A stretch of 64,000 bases of DNA from Candidatus Cohnella colombiensis (GCA_029203125.1 CP119317.1:744001-808000), one strand, 5' to 3'. Numbered from the stretch's first letter, positions 9,817 through 19,193 are shown. Notes: generated by a model not told the origin, from the sequence alone. Numbers and translations: made by a program.

Positions 9817-10131
9817 ATGTCTCAATTCGATAAGGTATCAGTTGTAAAAAAAGCGAATGTTTATTTCGAAGGTAAAGTTACAAGCCGTGCAGTCATCCTC
9901 GAAGATGGCACAAAAATTACACTGGGCATTATGCTGCCAGGTGAATATGAATTCGGCACTGGGCAAAAGGAAATAATGGACATTCAATCAGGTGAATTGT
10001 CTGTGTTGCTTCCGGGTCAATCCGAATGGCTTGAAATTTCTGAGCCTACGAAGTTCGAAGTGCCTGCAAATTCCAGCTTCAAGCTTGTCGTTAAGACGGT
10101 TACGGACTATATTTGCTCGTACTTGGATTAA
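9817..10131 (+). CDS. ppnP: Pyrimidine/purine nucleoside phosphorylase
   Basis: 104 residues forming a single cupin of the PpnP (former DUF1255) family. Recognisable segments are VYFEGKVTSRAV, DGTKITLGIMLPGEYEFGT and VPANSSFKLVV. PpnP phosphorolyses a broad range of nucleosides to free base and ribose-1-phosphate. Position directly after tkt (36 bases) may link nucleoside-derived pentose phosphates to the pentose phosphate pathway; that link is inferred. The length is typical. A perfect terminator hairpin follows immediately. Confidence 0.9.
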   Translation: MSQFDKVSVVKKANVYFEGKVTSRAVILEDGTKITLGIMLPGEYEFGTGQKEIMDIQSGELSVLLPGQSEWLEISEPTKFEVPANSSFKLVVKTVTDYICSYLD

Positions 10132-10147
10132 TCTGCTTTTGAAAAAC

Positions 10148-10190
10148 CAAGGAGCTAAGCGATCTATTCTCGCTTAGCTCCTTGTTTTTT
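10148..10190. terminator. Intrinsic terminator between ppnP and the PilZ-fusion gene
   Basis: A perfect 14-bp stem, CAAGGAGCTAAGCG with its complement, has a 9-base loop and TTTTTT on the plus strand. On the minus strand it is followed only by a weak T-rich stretch, so it serves mainly the tkt-ppnP transcript. Confidence 0.9.
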
Positions 10191-10207
10191 GACCTAGTTG
10201 CGTAACG

Positions 10208-11479
10208 TTATTCGTGACTGCTCTTGCGCTCGATATATTCCTTCAATTGAAGGTGCTGATACAGTGGAAGTGCCGACAACATACAGCCGTACTTGAACAT
10301 ATCCTTGTTCTTCTCGACACGGATAATTCTTGCTGTCATCGGTGGTAGCTCTGATTCCTGTAGGAAGTGGATGATGACGAACATATCTTGTGCGAGTGGC
10401 ATCTGAGTTTCGAGTTGAATGCCGTCTTCTGACAAGTCCATTAAGTAACCGGTAACCGATTGTCCAGCGAATGAGCCTTCTTGCTCCCATTGGTAGATCG
10501 ACATCATAATCGGGATATTGAGTGGCAATCTTGTTTTCTTTCTCCGTTCTGAATCGCTTTGCTGCTGCATCGGATAGGCTGGAGCGATATTCGTTTCACC
10601 GATTCTTTTGCCTATCCAGCTTTCGTAGATGTTCGCGAGAGCGCTTAAGTCAGAATCACCATAGCCGGCAGCTTGACCGATCTGGAACATATTTTTAGCA
10701 GCATCGAGCATAGGTGTAGGGATGCCTAATTGGTGTGTCAACGCAGTGGACAAACCTAAGTCTTTCAGCATGAGTTCAAGTGAAAACTGTACGCTGAAGT
10801 CTCGATCAATGATTTTCTGACCCTTTAACTCGGCTTGTTTACTTGCAGCACCACCGCCATTAATAATACGCAAAAATGCAGAAGCATCCATGCCATTCTT
10901 AGCAGCAATCGACATCCCTTCGATTAAGCCGACGGCATTAATACCGACAATGGTATTATGCGCTAACTTTGCAACAGATCCGCTACCTTGAGGGCCTAAA
11001 TAAATAACATCTCGACCCATAGCAAGCAGAAGGTCGCGATGCTGTTCAACAACAATCGAATCTCCTCCTGCCATGAACAGGAGTGAACCCTCGATTGCGG
11101 CAGGCTTACTGCCTGTCACTGGTGAATCAATAAAATCGCAATAACGTTCACGTGCATCCGAACCTAATTTTCGAGAGAGATCTGGTGATATCGTACTGCA
11201 GTCAATCATGACTTTGCTGGGGGTGAGACCATTCAGAATTCCGTTCTCCCCGTAGTAAACCTCAGTAATTGCCTTATCGTTGCTAATCATTGTGATGATG
11301 ACATCAACAGACTTTGCAAGCTCTCGGGGGGTGTTTGCCACATCCGCCCCAAGCTCGGAAAGCTCGTTCGCTTTGCCAATGTTCCGATTATAAACTGTGA
11401 CGGAGTAGCCCTTTTTAAGCAAATTTGCTGCCATTGGAGCGCCCATCGTTCCTAAGCCCACAAATCCAATTGATTTCAT
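10208..11479 (-). CDS. Beta-hydroxyacid dehydrogenase fused to a C-terminal PilZ (c-di-GMP) domain
   Basis: 423 residues from the ATG at 11479, behind TAGGAGA. Residues 1-290 form a complete 3-hydroxyisobutyrate/tartronate-semialdehyde reductase-type enzyme: GLGTMG at 8-13 binds NAD(P), CSTISPD (94-100) and SPVTGSKPAAIEG (119-131) bind substrate, and the catalytic Lys is K171 in KLAHN. Residues about 310-415 form a PilZ domain with both c-di-GMP motifs intact, RKKTR (313-317) and DLSEDG (348-353). A short linker of about 20 residues joins them. This suggests that c-di-GMP controls, or localises, a small-molecule dehydrogenase. The substrate is unknown. Because the reading frame is continuous, the fusion is seen directly; only its regulation is inference. 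Confidence 0.9.
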   Translation of the reverse strand: MKSIGFVGLGTMGAPMAANLLKKGYSVTVYNRNIGKANELSELGADVANTPRELAKSVDVIITMISNDKAITEVYYGENGILNGLTPSKVMIDCSTISPDLSRKLGSDARERYCDFIDSPVTGSKPAAIEGSLLFMAGGDSIVVEQHRDLLLAMGRDVIYLGPQGSGSVAKLAHNTIVGINAVGLIEGMSIAAKNGMDASAFLRIINGGGAASKQAELKGQKIIDRDFSVQFSLELMLKDLGLSTALTHQLGIPTPMLDAAKNMFQIGQAAGYGDSDLSALANIYESWIGKRIGETNIAPAYPMQQQSDSERRKKTRLPLNIPIMMSIYQWEQEGSFAGQSVTGYLMDLSEDGIQLETQMPLAQDMFVIIHFLQESELPPMTARIIRVEKNKDMFKYGCMLSALPLYQHLQLKEYIERKSSHE

Positions 11480-11698
11480 GTTATCGTCTCCTATTCGACC
11501 TTTGATCTCATCAACCGACATATATACCTAATTAGACAACAACATCGATATTCCTCTACATTCCCTGCCAGAAGATAAGAAGAAATGATGAAGCTTAGCA
11601 ATCTTAAGCCTTGATAACTTGTGCGGACATACTTTTTTCAGTATGCTTAATCTATTGTGAAATTAAAAAAATTAGTTAAGGTGAAGGGGTGCAGAATT

Positions 11699-13048
11699 AT
11701 GACTAAAAACATTCAATTTGACTATTCTAAAGCGATCCAATTTGTTGGACAGCACGAGATCGACAACTTAGCACCAGCAGTAAAGTTGGCTCACGAGCAG
11801 CTACATAATGGTACAGGAGCAGGTTCTGACTACTTAGGTTGGATTAACCTTCCATCGGATTACGACAAAGAAGAGTTCGCTCGGATTCAAAATGCTGCAA
11901 AGAAAATTCAAGGAGATTCTGATGCGCTTGTTGTTATAGGTATCGGCGGTTCTTATCTTGGTGCTCGTGCTGCAATTGAGATGCTTCAGCATTCTTTCTA
12001 CAACACATTGCCTGCGGAACAACGCAAGACGCCACAAATTTTCTACGCAGGTAACAATATCAGCTCGACGTATGTTACGCATCTTCTCCAAACGCTTGAA
12101 GGTAAAAACTGGTCAATCAACGTAATTTCCAAATCGGGAACGACGACTGAACCGGCAATCGCGTTCCGTATTTTCCGTGAAGCACTTGAAAACAAGTATG
12201 GCAAGGAGGAAGCGCGCAAACGGATTTATGCCACAACGGATAAAGCACGCGGTGCACTGAAGGTGCTGGCGAATGAGGAAGGTTACGAGACTTTCGTCAT
12301 TCCTGATGATGTAGGTGGTCGTTATTCGGTGCTGACAGCAGTAGGGTTACTGCCAATCGCTGCTGCTGGCATCGATATTGAAGCGATTATGAAGGGTGCA
12401 CAAGACGCGGCATCAACGTTAAACAACCCGAATTTGAGCGAGAACCCAGCTTATCAGTATGCTGCTGTGCGTAATGCGCTCTATCGTAAAGGGAAAACTG
12501 TAGAAATTCTCGTGAACTATGAGCCGGGCTTACACTTCGTGTCTGAATGGTGGAAACAACTTTATGGGGAGAGCGAAGGCAAGGATTATAAAGGAATTTA
12601 CCCAGCATCCGTTGACTTCTCCACTGACCTCCATTCTATGGGACAATTCATTCAAGAGGGCAATCGGATTATTTTCGAAACGGTGCTTCAAGTTGGCGAG
12701 GTAGCCGAACAAATTACGATCAAGAGCACGGAGGACGATCTCGACGGTCTGAACTTCTTGGCAGGCAAGTCGCTCGACTTCGTGAATAAGAAGGCATTCG
12801 AAGGTACGCTGCTTGCTCACACAGACGGCAATGTGCCGAACTTGATTGTGAAGTTGCCGGATATGAATCCGTACACGTTCGGACAATTGGTGTATTTCTT
12901 TGAAATCGCTTGTGGTGTCAGTGGCTATTTGCTTGGTGTGAATCCGTTCAACCAAGAAGGCGTTGAAGCTTATAAGAAAAACATGTTCGCATTACTCGGC
13001 AAGCCAGGCTTTGAAGAGCAGAAGAAAGCGCTGGAAGCACGTTTGTAA
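11699..13048 (+). CDS. pgi: Glucose-6-phosphate isomerase
   Basis: 449 residues from the ATG at 11699, after AAGGGGTG; an in-frame upstream start at 11657 lacks a site. Conserved features are [29 protein letters not shown] for phosphate binding, [17 protein letters not shown], and the C-terminal [16 protein letters not shown] with the active-site Lys. It interconverts glucose-6-phosphate and fructose-6-phosphate in the cytosol. It is the short (about 450-residue) form usual in Bacillota. It is divergent from the PilZ-fusion dehydrogenase and ends at a terminator (13109). Confidence 0.97.
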   Translation: MTKNIQFDYSKAIQFVGQHEIDNLAPAVKLAHEQLHNGTGAGSDYLGWINLPSDYDKEEFARIQNAAKKIQGDSDALVVIGIGGSYLGARAAIEMLQHSFYNTLPAEQRKTPQIFYAGNNISSTYVTHLLQTLEGKNWSINVISKSGTTTEPAIAFRIFREALENKYGKEEARKRIYATTDKARGALKVLANEEGYETFVIPDDVGGRYSVLTAVGLLPIAAAGIDIEAIMKGAQDAASTLNNPNLSENPAYQYAAVRNALYRKGKTVEILVNYEPGLHFVSEWWKQLYGESEGKDYKGIYPASVDFSTDLHSMGQFIQEGNRIIFETVLQVGEVAEQITIKSTEDDLDGLNFLAGKSLDFVNKKAFEGTLLAHTDGNVPNLIVKLPDMNPYTFGQLVYFFEIACGVSGYLLGVNPFNQEGVEAYKKNMFALLGKPGFEEQKKALEARL

Positions 13049-13108
13049 TTGTTATCGAGCAGGTTGCAATTAGCGGTAGCGCTACTGCTACGGCTTCTTG
13101 GCTTAGAA

Positions 13109-13155
13109 GAGCTTACCTCTGTCACCTGATGGTGAAGGGGTAGGCTCTTTTTTTT
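13109..13155 (+). terminator. Intrinsic terminator of pgi
   Basis: GAGCTTACCTCTGTCACC pairs, with G-U pairs and a bulge, with GGTGAAGGGGTAGGCTC, followed by eight T residues. Confidence 0.85.
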
Positions 13156-13179
13156 GTGGAATGTCTCCGCAAAGCTTCT

Positions 13180-13431
13180 TCAGCGTCCAAGGAAGCCGAT
13201 GGCGTCTTTGCTTGTGAAATGTCTAACTGTAAAATGTACAGGTAGTTTGATGTCTAATTTGATTTTCAGCCAAACTAAATGCAAAACATACATTAAGAAT
13301 TGAATATTCCTATTGATCTTACGGAATACGTACGAATTAAATGTAGGTATTACATGTAGTCCAAGTATATCGCCTGATCGGAGAAAACTAACTGTATGAA
13401 ATCCATTTAGATTATCTAGGCTATCGTCCAT
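13180..13431 (-). CDS. Possible small protein, unknown
   Basis: 83 residues in an otherwise empty 530-base gap. ATG at 13431 is preceded by ACAGGTGACATT, a fair ribosome-binding site, and TATAAT lies about 25 bases further upstream on the minus strand (in ACTATAATTT). The predicted protein has one hydrophobic stretch (IQFLMYVLHLVWLKI) and a basic character. I recognise no family. Codon use is AT-richer than the neighbours. It may be real or a chance frame; the signals at its 5' end are the only positive evidence. Confidence 0.35.
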   Translation of the reverse strand: MDDSLDNLNGFHTVSFLRSGDILGLHVIPTFNSYVFRKINRNIQFLMYVLHLVWLKIKLDIKLPVHFTVRHFTSKDAIGFLGR

Positions 13432-13577
13432 AATGTCACCTGTAGCACAAAATTATAGTTTTATTAATCCCTATCGTGAGTTTACGCTGTTACACAACCC
13501 TACTATTTTCCAATGCGATGTGTCGTGCTATGCTAGGGTAGTTGTATTGCATACTACTGCAGTGGGGGATCGCGATC

Positions 13578-14480
13578 ATGAATAACAATCAGTCTGCGCA
13601 TAACACTAGAGGCGGTATGATCTGGTTAACTACTTTAATCATCGTTGCCTGTGAGTGGGGGGCAGCGATTTCATCTTGGAATACGTTATTGTTGAGCTGG
13701 GCAACGTGTATGATTGCTGTTCTTTATACGAAGAGAGTACGAGGTATAGTAAATCGTAGTCAGCTTCTTAGGGAACTTCTATTCGTAGCGATAATGTGGA
13801 TCGTAGTTGTACTCATAGGGTTCGAAGTGACAAAGATTGCGACAACTTTTGTAGAAAGTACTCAGCATCCATTTTGGCAAGCGTTTCTGATATCGTTATT
13901 GCTGACGATTGGCGTTATCGCATGGCTACTAAGTGCAATAATTGTTGGAATGACATACGAGGCAACAAAAGCTGCACAGCTTCTTCGGCAAGCTTGGACC
14001 AAGCTGAGAACAGCTCCGCAGCTCTGGTCGGTGGCTTTGGTCACATTGAGTATGCAGATGATTGCGGTTCACATAGGCAACAATGGAAGTGTGCTGCTGC
14101 AGATTGTTTTCGGATGTGTTGCAGGCTACACACAGCTATGGATGCTTGGAAGACTAACTCCACCGTTAAAGATTAAGCAAACTATAACAGCCTCAACGAC
14201 TAGACGTAGGCTTTCACCCTCGTTCCTTGGTCGAATTGCAATCGTTTCAATCTTTGCAGTTTCGCTATTATTTTATATCTTGCTAGGCATGTATACAGAT
14301 GACGCTATATTGAGGGAAATGCTCCTCTTCATTTTGAGTTGCGCTGTCTTAGCACTAATCGCTTGGTTGATTGGATACGTCAAACCGCTATATATTGCTG
14401 TTTTTATACTGATCGTGTTAATTAATATAATATTTCTTGGCATCATTGTTGGGGTTTATGGCTCACTCATTGTAAAATAG
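13578..14480 (+). CDS. Polytopic membrane protein, unknown
   Basis: 300 residues from the ATG at 13578 (GTGGGGGATCG upstream). About eight hydrophobic segments alternate with short polar loops; a basic loop (KIKQTITASTTRRRLSPS) near residue 205 separates the two halves. No transporter signature or catalytic motif is visible and I do not recognise the family. The yigZ-like gene starts 18 bases after its stop, so they are probably cotranscribed. The location is the cytoplasmic membrane. Confidence 0.75.
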   Translation: MNNNQSAHNTRGGMIWLTTLIIVACEWGAAISSWNTLLLSWATCMIAVLYTKRVRGIVNRSQLLRELLFVAIMWIVVVLIGFEVTKIATTFVESTQHPFWQAFLISLLLTIGVIAWLLSAIIVGMTYEATKAAQLLRQAWTKLRTAPQLWSVALVTLSMQMIAVHIGNNGSVLLQIVFGCVAGYTQLWMLGRLTPPLKIKQTITASTTRRRLSPSFLGRIAIVSIFAVSLLFYILLGMYTDDAILREMLLFILSCAVLALIAWLIGYVKPLYIAVFILIVLINIIFLGIIVGVYGSLIVK

Positions 14481-14498
14481 TCATCAGAGGTGAATCCA

Positions 14499-15131
14499 AT
14501 GCTAGAGCGCTACACCACAGTCAGACAGTACAGCAACGCAGAAATTGTCATCAAGAAATCGAGATTTATCGGTCATGCGCGTCCAGTGGCATCCGAGTCG
14601 GAAGCGGTTGCATTTATAGAGGAATTGAAGAAGAAATATTGGGATGCGACTCATAACTGTTCCGCGTATGTCATTGGCGAGCGTGATGAATTTCAGAAAG
14701 CGTTAGATGATGGCGAACCAAGCGGTACAGCGGGCAAGCCCATATTAGAAGTGATCAAGCATCGTGGATTGAAAAATGTAGCTGTCGTTGTCACGAGGTA
14801 CTTTGGCGGAATTATGTTAGGTGCAGGTGGGCTTGTTCGAGCTTATACAGACGGTGCAGTTGCAGGAATTGATGCGGCCGAGCAGATTTCAATGGTGCTT
14901 CATCGTGAAGTGATTGTAGATGTGGGTTATACGTGGTATGGAAAGCTTGAAAATGAATTCAGAGGTCGCGGTCACCGGATCGGTGAAGTCGGGTTTACTG
15001 ACCGAGTGCGCGTTCAATGTTTGCCGGAATATGGAAAGGCAGAGCAATTTCAGGCTTGGGTAACCGATATTACACAAGGGCAAGCGGTCATTGAGTTAGG
15101 CGAATCCTCTTACTTCATAGATGGGGAATAA
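14499..15131 (+). CDS. YigZ/IMPACT family protein
   Basis: 210 residues from the ATG at 14499, placed by AGAGGTG 6 bases upstream. The N-terminal IMPACT (UPF0029) domain shows the typical KKSRFIGHARPV, HNCSAYVIG, DDGEPSGTAGKPIL and VVVTRYFGGIMLGAGGLVRAY segments. The C-terminal 65 residues match the DUF1949 ferredoxin-like domain. The biochemical role in bacteria is unsettled; the eukaryotic relative regulates the Gcn2 pathway. Length and domain order are standard. Confidence 0.9.
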   Translation: MLERYTTVRQYSNAEIVIKKSRFIGHARPVASESEAVAFIEELKKKYWDATHNCSAYVIGERDEFQKALDDGEPSGTAGKPILEVIKHRGLKNVAVVVTRYFGGIMLGAGGLVRAYTDGAVAGIDAAEQISMVLHREVIVDVGYTWYGKLENEFRGRGHRIGEVGFTDRVRVQCLPEYGKAEQFQAWVTDITQGQAVIELGESSYFIDGE

Positions 15132-15187
15132 GCACACCACTCTAGGTAGAAATTTACACAAAATAGGCTAAGAAGTACACTTTTTCA

Positions 15188-15217
15188 TTGACGAGAGAAC
15201 TTGTCATCTGCTATGTT
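15188..15217 (+). promoter_or_regulatory. Sigma-A-type promoter of the sulfate transport operon
   Basis: TTGACG at 15188-15193 and TATGTT at 15212-15217, separated by 18 bases. The expected start point falls in the CymR-like site just downstream. Confidence 0.6.
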
Positions 15218-15219
15218 AA

Positions 15220-15245
15220 TAATACCAACTATTTTAATAGGAATT
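15220..15245 (+). promoter_or_regulatory. CymR-like operator in front of cysT
   Basis: A 26-base site beginning TAATACC, with a T/A-rich centre, ending ATAGGAATT. This has the form of the Bacillota CymR box (5' TAAwnC, 3' ATmGGAATT). It contains the dyad AATACC...GGAATT and sits directly after the -10 element, a position for repression. CymR represses sulfur assimilation genes when cysteine is plentiful, which fits the sulfate importer downstream. The match is by eye from memory of the consensus. Confidence 0.55.
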
Positions 15246-15288
15246 ATTCTGTATAGTCGCTATTGCAGCACAGGAGGTACACGACAAC

Positions 15289-16104
15289 GTGAGTTCCGTA
15301 ATTCAGAGCCGATGGTGGAGCTGGGGTTTTCGCACCGCTGTCATGCTCTACTTTATTGTATTGATTGTACTACCGATATTCGGGATTTATGGTCATTCTC
15401 TTTCCGCAGGCTGGTCTACTTTCTTCGATAACCTGAATGAGCCGTTGGCGTGGAAAGCGGTGTTACTGACTGTTAAATTAGCAGTCATAGCGACAGTGAT
15501 CAATATGCTCGTCGGTACGATGTCGGCTTGGGTGCTTATCCGTTATCGGTTTGTGGGAAGGCGATTGCTGAACAGTCTTGTCGATTTGCCATTCGCACTC
15601 CCAACCGCAGTTGTCGGTTTAATGGTCTTAGTGTTGCTCGGACCTCGCAGCTTTATTGGAGAGTGGGCAGAACGCTGGGGCTTTTCGATCTTATTCCATG
15701 AACCAGCAATCGTTATTGCGATGGTATTCGTCACCTTTCCATTCGTGATCCGTGCTGTACAGCCGTTGCTCGAAGAGATGGATCAAGCGGAGGAAGAAGC
15801 GGCTTATACTCTTGGTGCAACGAAGGCGAAGACGTTTTGGACTGTAATATTACCGAACATGCTACCAGGCATTTTGAGTGGGGCAATGCTCGCTTTTTCG
15901 CGCTCGATTGCAGAATTTGGTGCAGTTGTTCTTGTTGCAGGGAATATCCCAGGTAAAACGCTGATCGCTTCTGTGTATATTTTCGGAGAAATTGAAAGTG
16001 ATAATCTCCATGGTGCGACGACGGTAAGTGTACTGCTCTTGACGTTATCCTTCTTCATTCTGTGGCTTGTGAATGTTGTACAGATGCGGAGGAAGGGCGC
16101 ATGA
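15289..16104 (+). CDS. cysT: Sulfate ABC transporter permease CysT
   Basis: 271 residues from the GTG at 15289, behind CAGGAGGT. Six membrane segments are predicted, with the binding-protein-dependent permease loop EEAAYTLGATKAKTFWTVILPNMLPGI (EAA motif) near residues 165-190. The AFSRSIAEFGAVVLVAGNIPGKT segment is typical of sulfate/thiosulfate permeases of the CysT (CysU) type. It forms the membrane channel with CysW. It is first in a four-gene operon, and its stop overlaps the cysW start (ATGA). Confidence 0.93.
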   Translation: MSSVIQSRWWSWGFRTAVMLYFIVLIVLPIFGIYGHSLSAGWSTFFDNLNEPLAWKAVLLTVKLAVIATVINMLVGTMSAWVLIRYRFVGRRLLNSLVDLPFALPTAVVGLMVLVLLGPRSFIGEWAERWGFSILFHEPAIVIAMVFVTFPFVIRAVQPLLEEMDQAEEEAAYTLGATKAKTFWTVILPNMLPGILSGAMLAFSRSIAEFGAVVLVAGNIPGKTLIASVYIFGEIESDNLHGATTVSVLLLTLSFFILWLVNVVQMRRKGA

Positions 16105-16904
16105 GTATGAGACGACTATGGATTGGTTTAACTTTCGTACTATTTGGAATTTTACTCATCGTTCCCGTTATTCGTATTGCAATGGGTGCTTGGAATGAAG
16201 GCTGGAGCGGCTTCTCAATGGGGCTCTCTCGACCAGAAACTTTGCATGCGCTATATATGACGGGTTTAATTGTAGTCATTGTTACCTTTATCAATACCAT
16301 TTTCGGGGTCATGTTATCCCTTTACTTGGTGCGAGCCACATGGCTTGGACGCAAGCTTAAGCAATTGATGAATAGTGTTGTAGATCTTCCTTTTGCTGTA
16401 TCACCTGTCATCGGAGGACTGATGATTGTGTTACTCCTCGGGCCTGAGACAGCGATAGGCACTTTGTTTAATTGGGCTGGGATCGACATTGTCTATGCAC
16501 TACCAGGGATGATTATTGCAACGTTATTCGTTACATTTCCATTGATCGTTCGAGAAGTAATGCCGGTGCTTCAGGAAATCGGCAGCCAGCAGGAAGAAGC
16601 GGCGGCAACGCTTGGGGCGAATGCTTGGACGACTTTCTGGCGTGTCACATGGCCATCGATCCGTTGGAGTGTCGTCTATGGTATCGTACTTACCGTTGCA
16701 AGATCGATGGGTGAATTCGGTGCTGTTCTCGTCGTATCGGGCAACATCATTAACAAGACGCAAACCGCGACTACACTTGTCTATCAAGATGTTGAAAATT
16801 TTAAACTTGTCGCAGCGAACTCCGTTGCGTTAGTGTTAGCGGTTAGCTCGATCGGCTTGCTCTTGTTTATGGAATGGGCTAAATCTCGAAAGGAAGTGCA
16901 TTAA
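16101..16904 (+). CDS. cysW: Sulfate ABC transporter permease CysW
   Basis: 267 residues. The ATG at 16101 overlaps the cysT stop and follows GGAGGAAGG; a second ATG two codons later is also possible. Six membrane helices are predicted, with an EAA loop EEAAATLGANAWTTFWRVTWPSI in the same place as in CysT. The segment ARSMGEFGAVLVVSGNI is diagnostic of CysW. Partner of CysT in the sulfate/thiosulfate importer. The ATGA overlap implies coupled translation and equal stoichiometry. Confidence 0.93.
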   Translation: MSMRRLWIGLTFVLFGILLIVPVIRIAMGAWNEGWSGFSMGLSRPETLHALYMTGLIVVIVTFINTIFGVMLSLYLVRATWLGRKLKQLMNSVVDLPFAVSPVIGGLMIVLLLGPETAIGTLFNWAGIDIVYALPGMIIATLFVTFPLIVREVMPVLQEIGSQQEEAAATLGANAWTTFWRVTWPSIRWSVVYGIVLTVARSMGEFGAVLVVSGNIINKTQTATTLVYQDVENFKLVAANSVALVLAVSSIGLLLFMEWAKSRKEVH

Positions 16905-16905
16905 G

Positions 16906-17970
16906 ATGCATGTAGAAGTACGTGGCTTGAATAAGAAGTTTGGTAGCTTTCAGGCAGTGCAAGATGTGAATTTCTCAATCACAAAAGGTCAGCTCATCGG
17001 CTTGCTTGGTCCAAGTGGTGGCGGGAAAACATCAATTCTACGCATGCTTGCAGGTCTAGAGAGCGTTGACTCGGGAGATATTATTTTTCACGGACAGCGC
17101 GTTAACGACTTGCCCCCTCAGGAGAGAGGGATTGGCTTCGTCTTTCAAAACTATGCGCTATTCAAACATATGTCAGTCGCAGATAATATCGCATTCGGAC
17201 TGGAAGTAAAGAAGTGGTCGAAGGCGAAAATTAAAGATCGCGTCGCAGAGCTTGTTGAGCTTACTGGCTTAAAAGGGTTCGAGAAGCGTCTGCCACATCA
17301 GCTATCAGGCGGTCAACGTCAACGTGTTGCATTCGCGCGTGCACTTGCGCCTGAGCCACAGCTACTCCTATTAGATGAGCCGTTCGCTGCAATTGATGCG
17401 AAAATTCGGCAAGAGCTTCGGACTTGGCTACGTGACATGATCGATCGTCTCGGTATTACGTCAATCTTCGTTACACATGACCAAGATGAAGCGATTGAAG
17501 TTGCGGATGAAATTATGATTATTAATAAAGGCCGCTTGGAACAGAAGGGCTCGCCTTGGGAAATTTATAAAGATCCACAAACCCCATTCGTTGCTAGCTT
17601 TATCGGTGAGTCGACGATCGTGGAGGATGTTACTTCATTGCGCGGCTTTGCGATTGATGGGTTAAAGGCGGGAACCAAAGCTTTGATTCGTCCGGAATAT
17701 GTGGAGATTGGTAGTCGAAATGAGTTTATCGTGCTTTCAGCGACAGAGCAAGGTCGCGTCCACCATATTCATTTTCGCGGTAGCGAGTGGTTGGTAGAAG
17801 TAGATGTGGGCAATACCCGCTTAGTCACTTATCGTTCCCTGGAAAAGGATGTACTGCACCCCGGAGATGTAGTTCAAGTGCTCATACATCGTGCATATCT
17901 GTTTAATGACAATGAAAGCTGGGTAATGGAGAATAAGCTGAAGGAAGATCCACTGCCTGTATTTATTTAA
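16906..17970 (+). CDS. cysA: Sulfate/thiosulfate ABC transporter ATPase
   Basis: 354 residues, starting one base after cysW. The ATPase domain (1-235) has Walker A GPSGGGKTS (about 36-44), Q-loop in FVFQNYALF, signature LSGGQRQR, Walker B LLLLDEPFAAID and the switch His in VTHDQDEA. The remainder is a short regulatory domain (about 240-345). The FAAID in Walker B and the length agree with CysA. It energises import by CysT/CysW with the binding protein encoded next. The closest alternative, molybdate or spermidine ATPases, is excluded by the operon. Confidence 0.94.
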   Translation: MHVEVRGLNKKFGSFQAVQDVNFSITKGQLIGLLGPSGGGKTSILRMLAGLESVDSGDIIFHGQRVNDLPPQERGIGFVFQNYALFKHMSVADNIAFGLEVKKWSKAKIKDRVAELVELTGLKGFEKRLPHQLSGGQRQRVAFARALAPEPQLLLLDEPFAAIDAKIRQELRTWLRDMIDRLGITSIFVTHDQDEAIEVADEIMIINKGRLEQKGSPWEIYKDPQTPFVASFIGESTIVEDVTSLRGFAIDGLKAGTKALIRPEYVEIGSRNEFIVLSATEQGRVHHIHFRGSEWLVEVDVGNTRLVTYRSLEKDVLHPGDVVQVLIHRAYLFNDNESWVMENKLKEDPLPVFI

Positions 17971-18019
17971 TGCAACTTTGCTTTACGGGAGCCTTCAATG
18001 GTACCGTGGGAGGAATAAC

Positions 18020-19096
18020 ATGCGTTCGATTAATCATACCCTAAGACGGTTCAAATTTATCGATTTTGGCTTAATTACACTTGTGTTAGTGCTTCTCTCT
18101 GGCTGTGCTAGTGCAGACAATACAAAAGAATCGCCCTCTGTTTCCAATGGCTCTGACAAAGAAGTTCAACTGGTGATCGGGGCATATTCAGTCGTGAAAG
18201 ATGCGCTTGGAGAACTATTACCAGCATTCAAGGCAGAGTGGAAGGCACGCACGGGTCAAAATATTGTCTATCAGGAATCCTATGAGGCATCTAGTACACA
18301 AGCACGATCCATTATTGCTGGGTTTCAGGCAGATGTGACGTTGCTTGCGATGGAGGGCGACGTAGATAAGCTTGTTCGTGCTGAGCTTGTCGATCCGAAT
18401 TGGAATGCGGGTGCGCTCCGTGGGATGATTACACGCTCAATCGTTGTACTCGGTACTCGTGAAGGCAATCCGCTTGGTATCCGCGATTTTGATGACTTGA
18501 AGCGTTCAGATGTGAAGGTTTTGTATCCTAATCCGAAAACTTCGGGAGGTGCTCAGTGGGACATTAATGCCATTTACGGGGCTGGGCTGAAATACTCTGA
18601 AAAAGAGATGGGAAAGCGTGATCCGGAAGTTGCGAAGCATTTTCTTGCAGATGTCCATCGCAATATTGAATCGATGGATAAGAGCGGGCGAGCTTCGATG
18701 GCCGCGTTCGAATATGGTGTTGGCGATGTGATCGTAACGTATGAGAATGAACTTCTTGCTAGAATCGCTCAGGGAAAAAAATATGATATCGTTATTCCGA
18801 GCAGTACGATTCTGATCGAAAATCCGGCAGTAGTCGTGAGTCGTAACGCTGACCAGCATGGTGTGCGTGAAGTGGCAGATGCATTCATTGCATATCTCTA
18901 TAGTGCAGAGGCACAGGAAATTTTTGTGAAACACGGATTCCGTTCAGTGGACGAGAAAGTAGCTTCCGCGCATGTTGATCAGTTTCCGACCCCTTCAGAA
19001 TTATTCGATATTGCGTATTTGGGAGGCTGGGATGAGGTGCGGAATACACTGTATTCTAAGCGCGGAGTCTGGTACCAAGTGCTAGCAGGTCTTTAA
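18020..19096 (+). CDS. sbp: Sulfate-binding lipoprotein
   Basis: 358 residues from the ATG at 18020, after GTGGGAGGAATAAC. An N-terminal signal with lipobox LLSGC (Cys about 30) anchors it outside the membrane. The mature part is a type II periplasmic-binding fold with the Sbp/CysP segments IVYQESYEASSTQARSI, DVTLLAMEGDVD, RSIVVLGTREGNP, YPNPKTSGGAQWDINAIYG and GVGDVIVTYENE. It captures sulfate or thiosulfate for CysTWA. Unusually for sulfate operons, which often list the binding protein first, it comes last here. A terminator follows at 19118. Confidence 0.93.
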   Translation: MRSINHTLRRFKFIDFGLITLVLVLLSGCASADNTKESPSVSNGSDKEVQLVIGAYSVVKDALGELLPAFKAEWKARTGQNIVYQESYEASSTQARSIIAGFQADVTLLAMEGDVDKLVRAELVDPNWNAGALRGMITRSIVVLGTREGNPLGIRDFDDLKRSDVKVLYPNPKTSGGAQWDINAIYGAGLKYSEKEMGKRDPEVAKHFLADVHRNIESMDKSGRASMAAFEYGVGDVIVTYENELLARIAQGKKYDIVIPSSTILIENPAVVVSRNADQHGVREVADAFIAYLYSAEAQEIFVKHGFRSVDEKVASAHVDQFPTPSELFDIAYLGGWDEVRNTLYSKRGVWYQVLAGL

Positions 19097-19117
19097 TCTT
19101 AACGCTATGAGAATGTT

Positions 19118-19153
19118 CCGGAGTTCGAGGACGTGCGAACTTCGGTTTTTTTT
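19118..19153 (+). terminator. Terminator of the cysTWA-sbp operon
   Basis: CCGGAGTTCG pairs with CGAACTTCGG (one G-U pair), loop of 8, then eight T residues. Confidence 0.88.
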
Positions 19154-19193
19154 GCTAATATAGAGGGAACGCTTTCAACTAGGAGGATTTACT

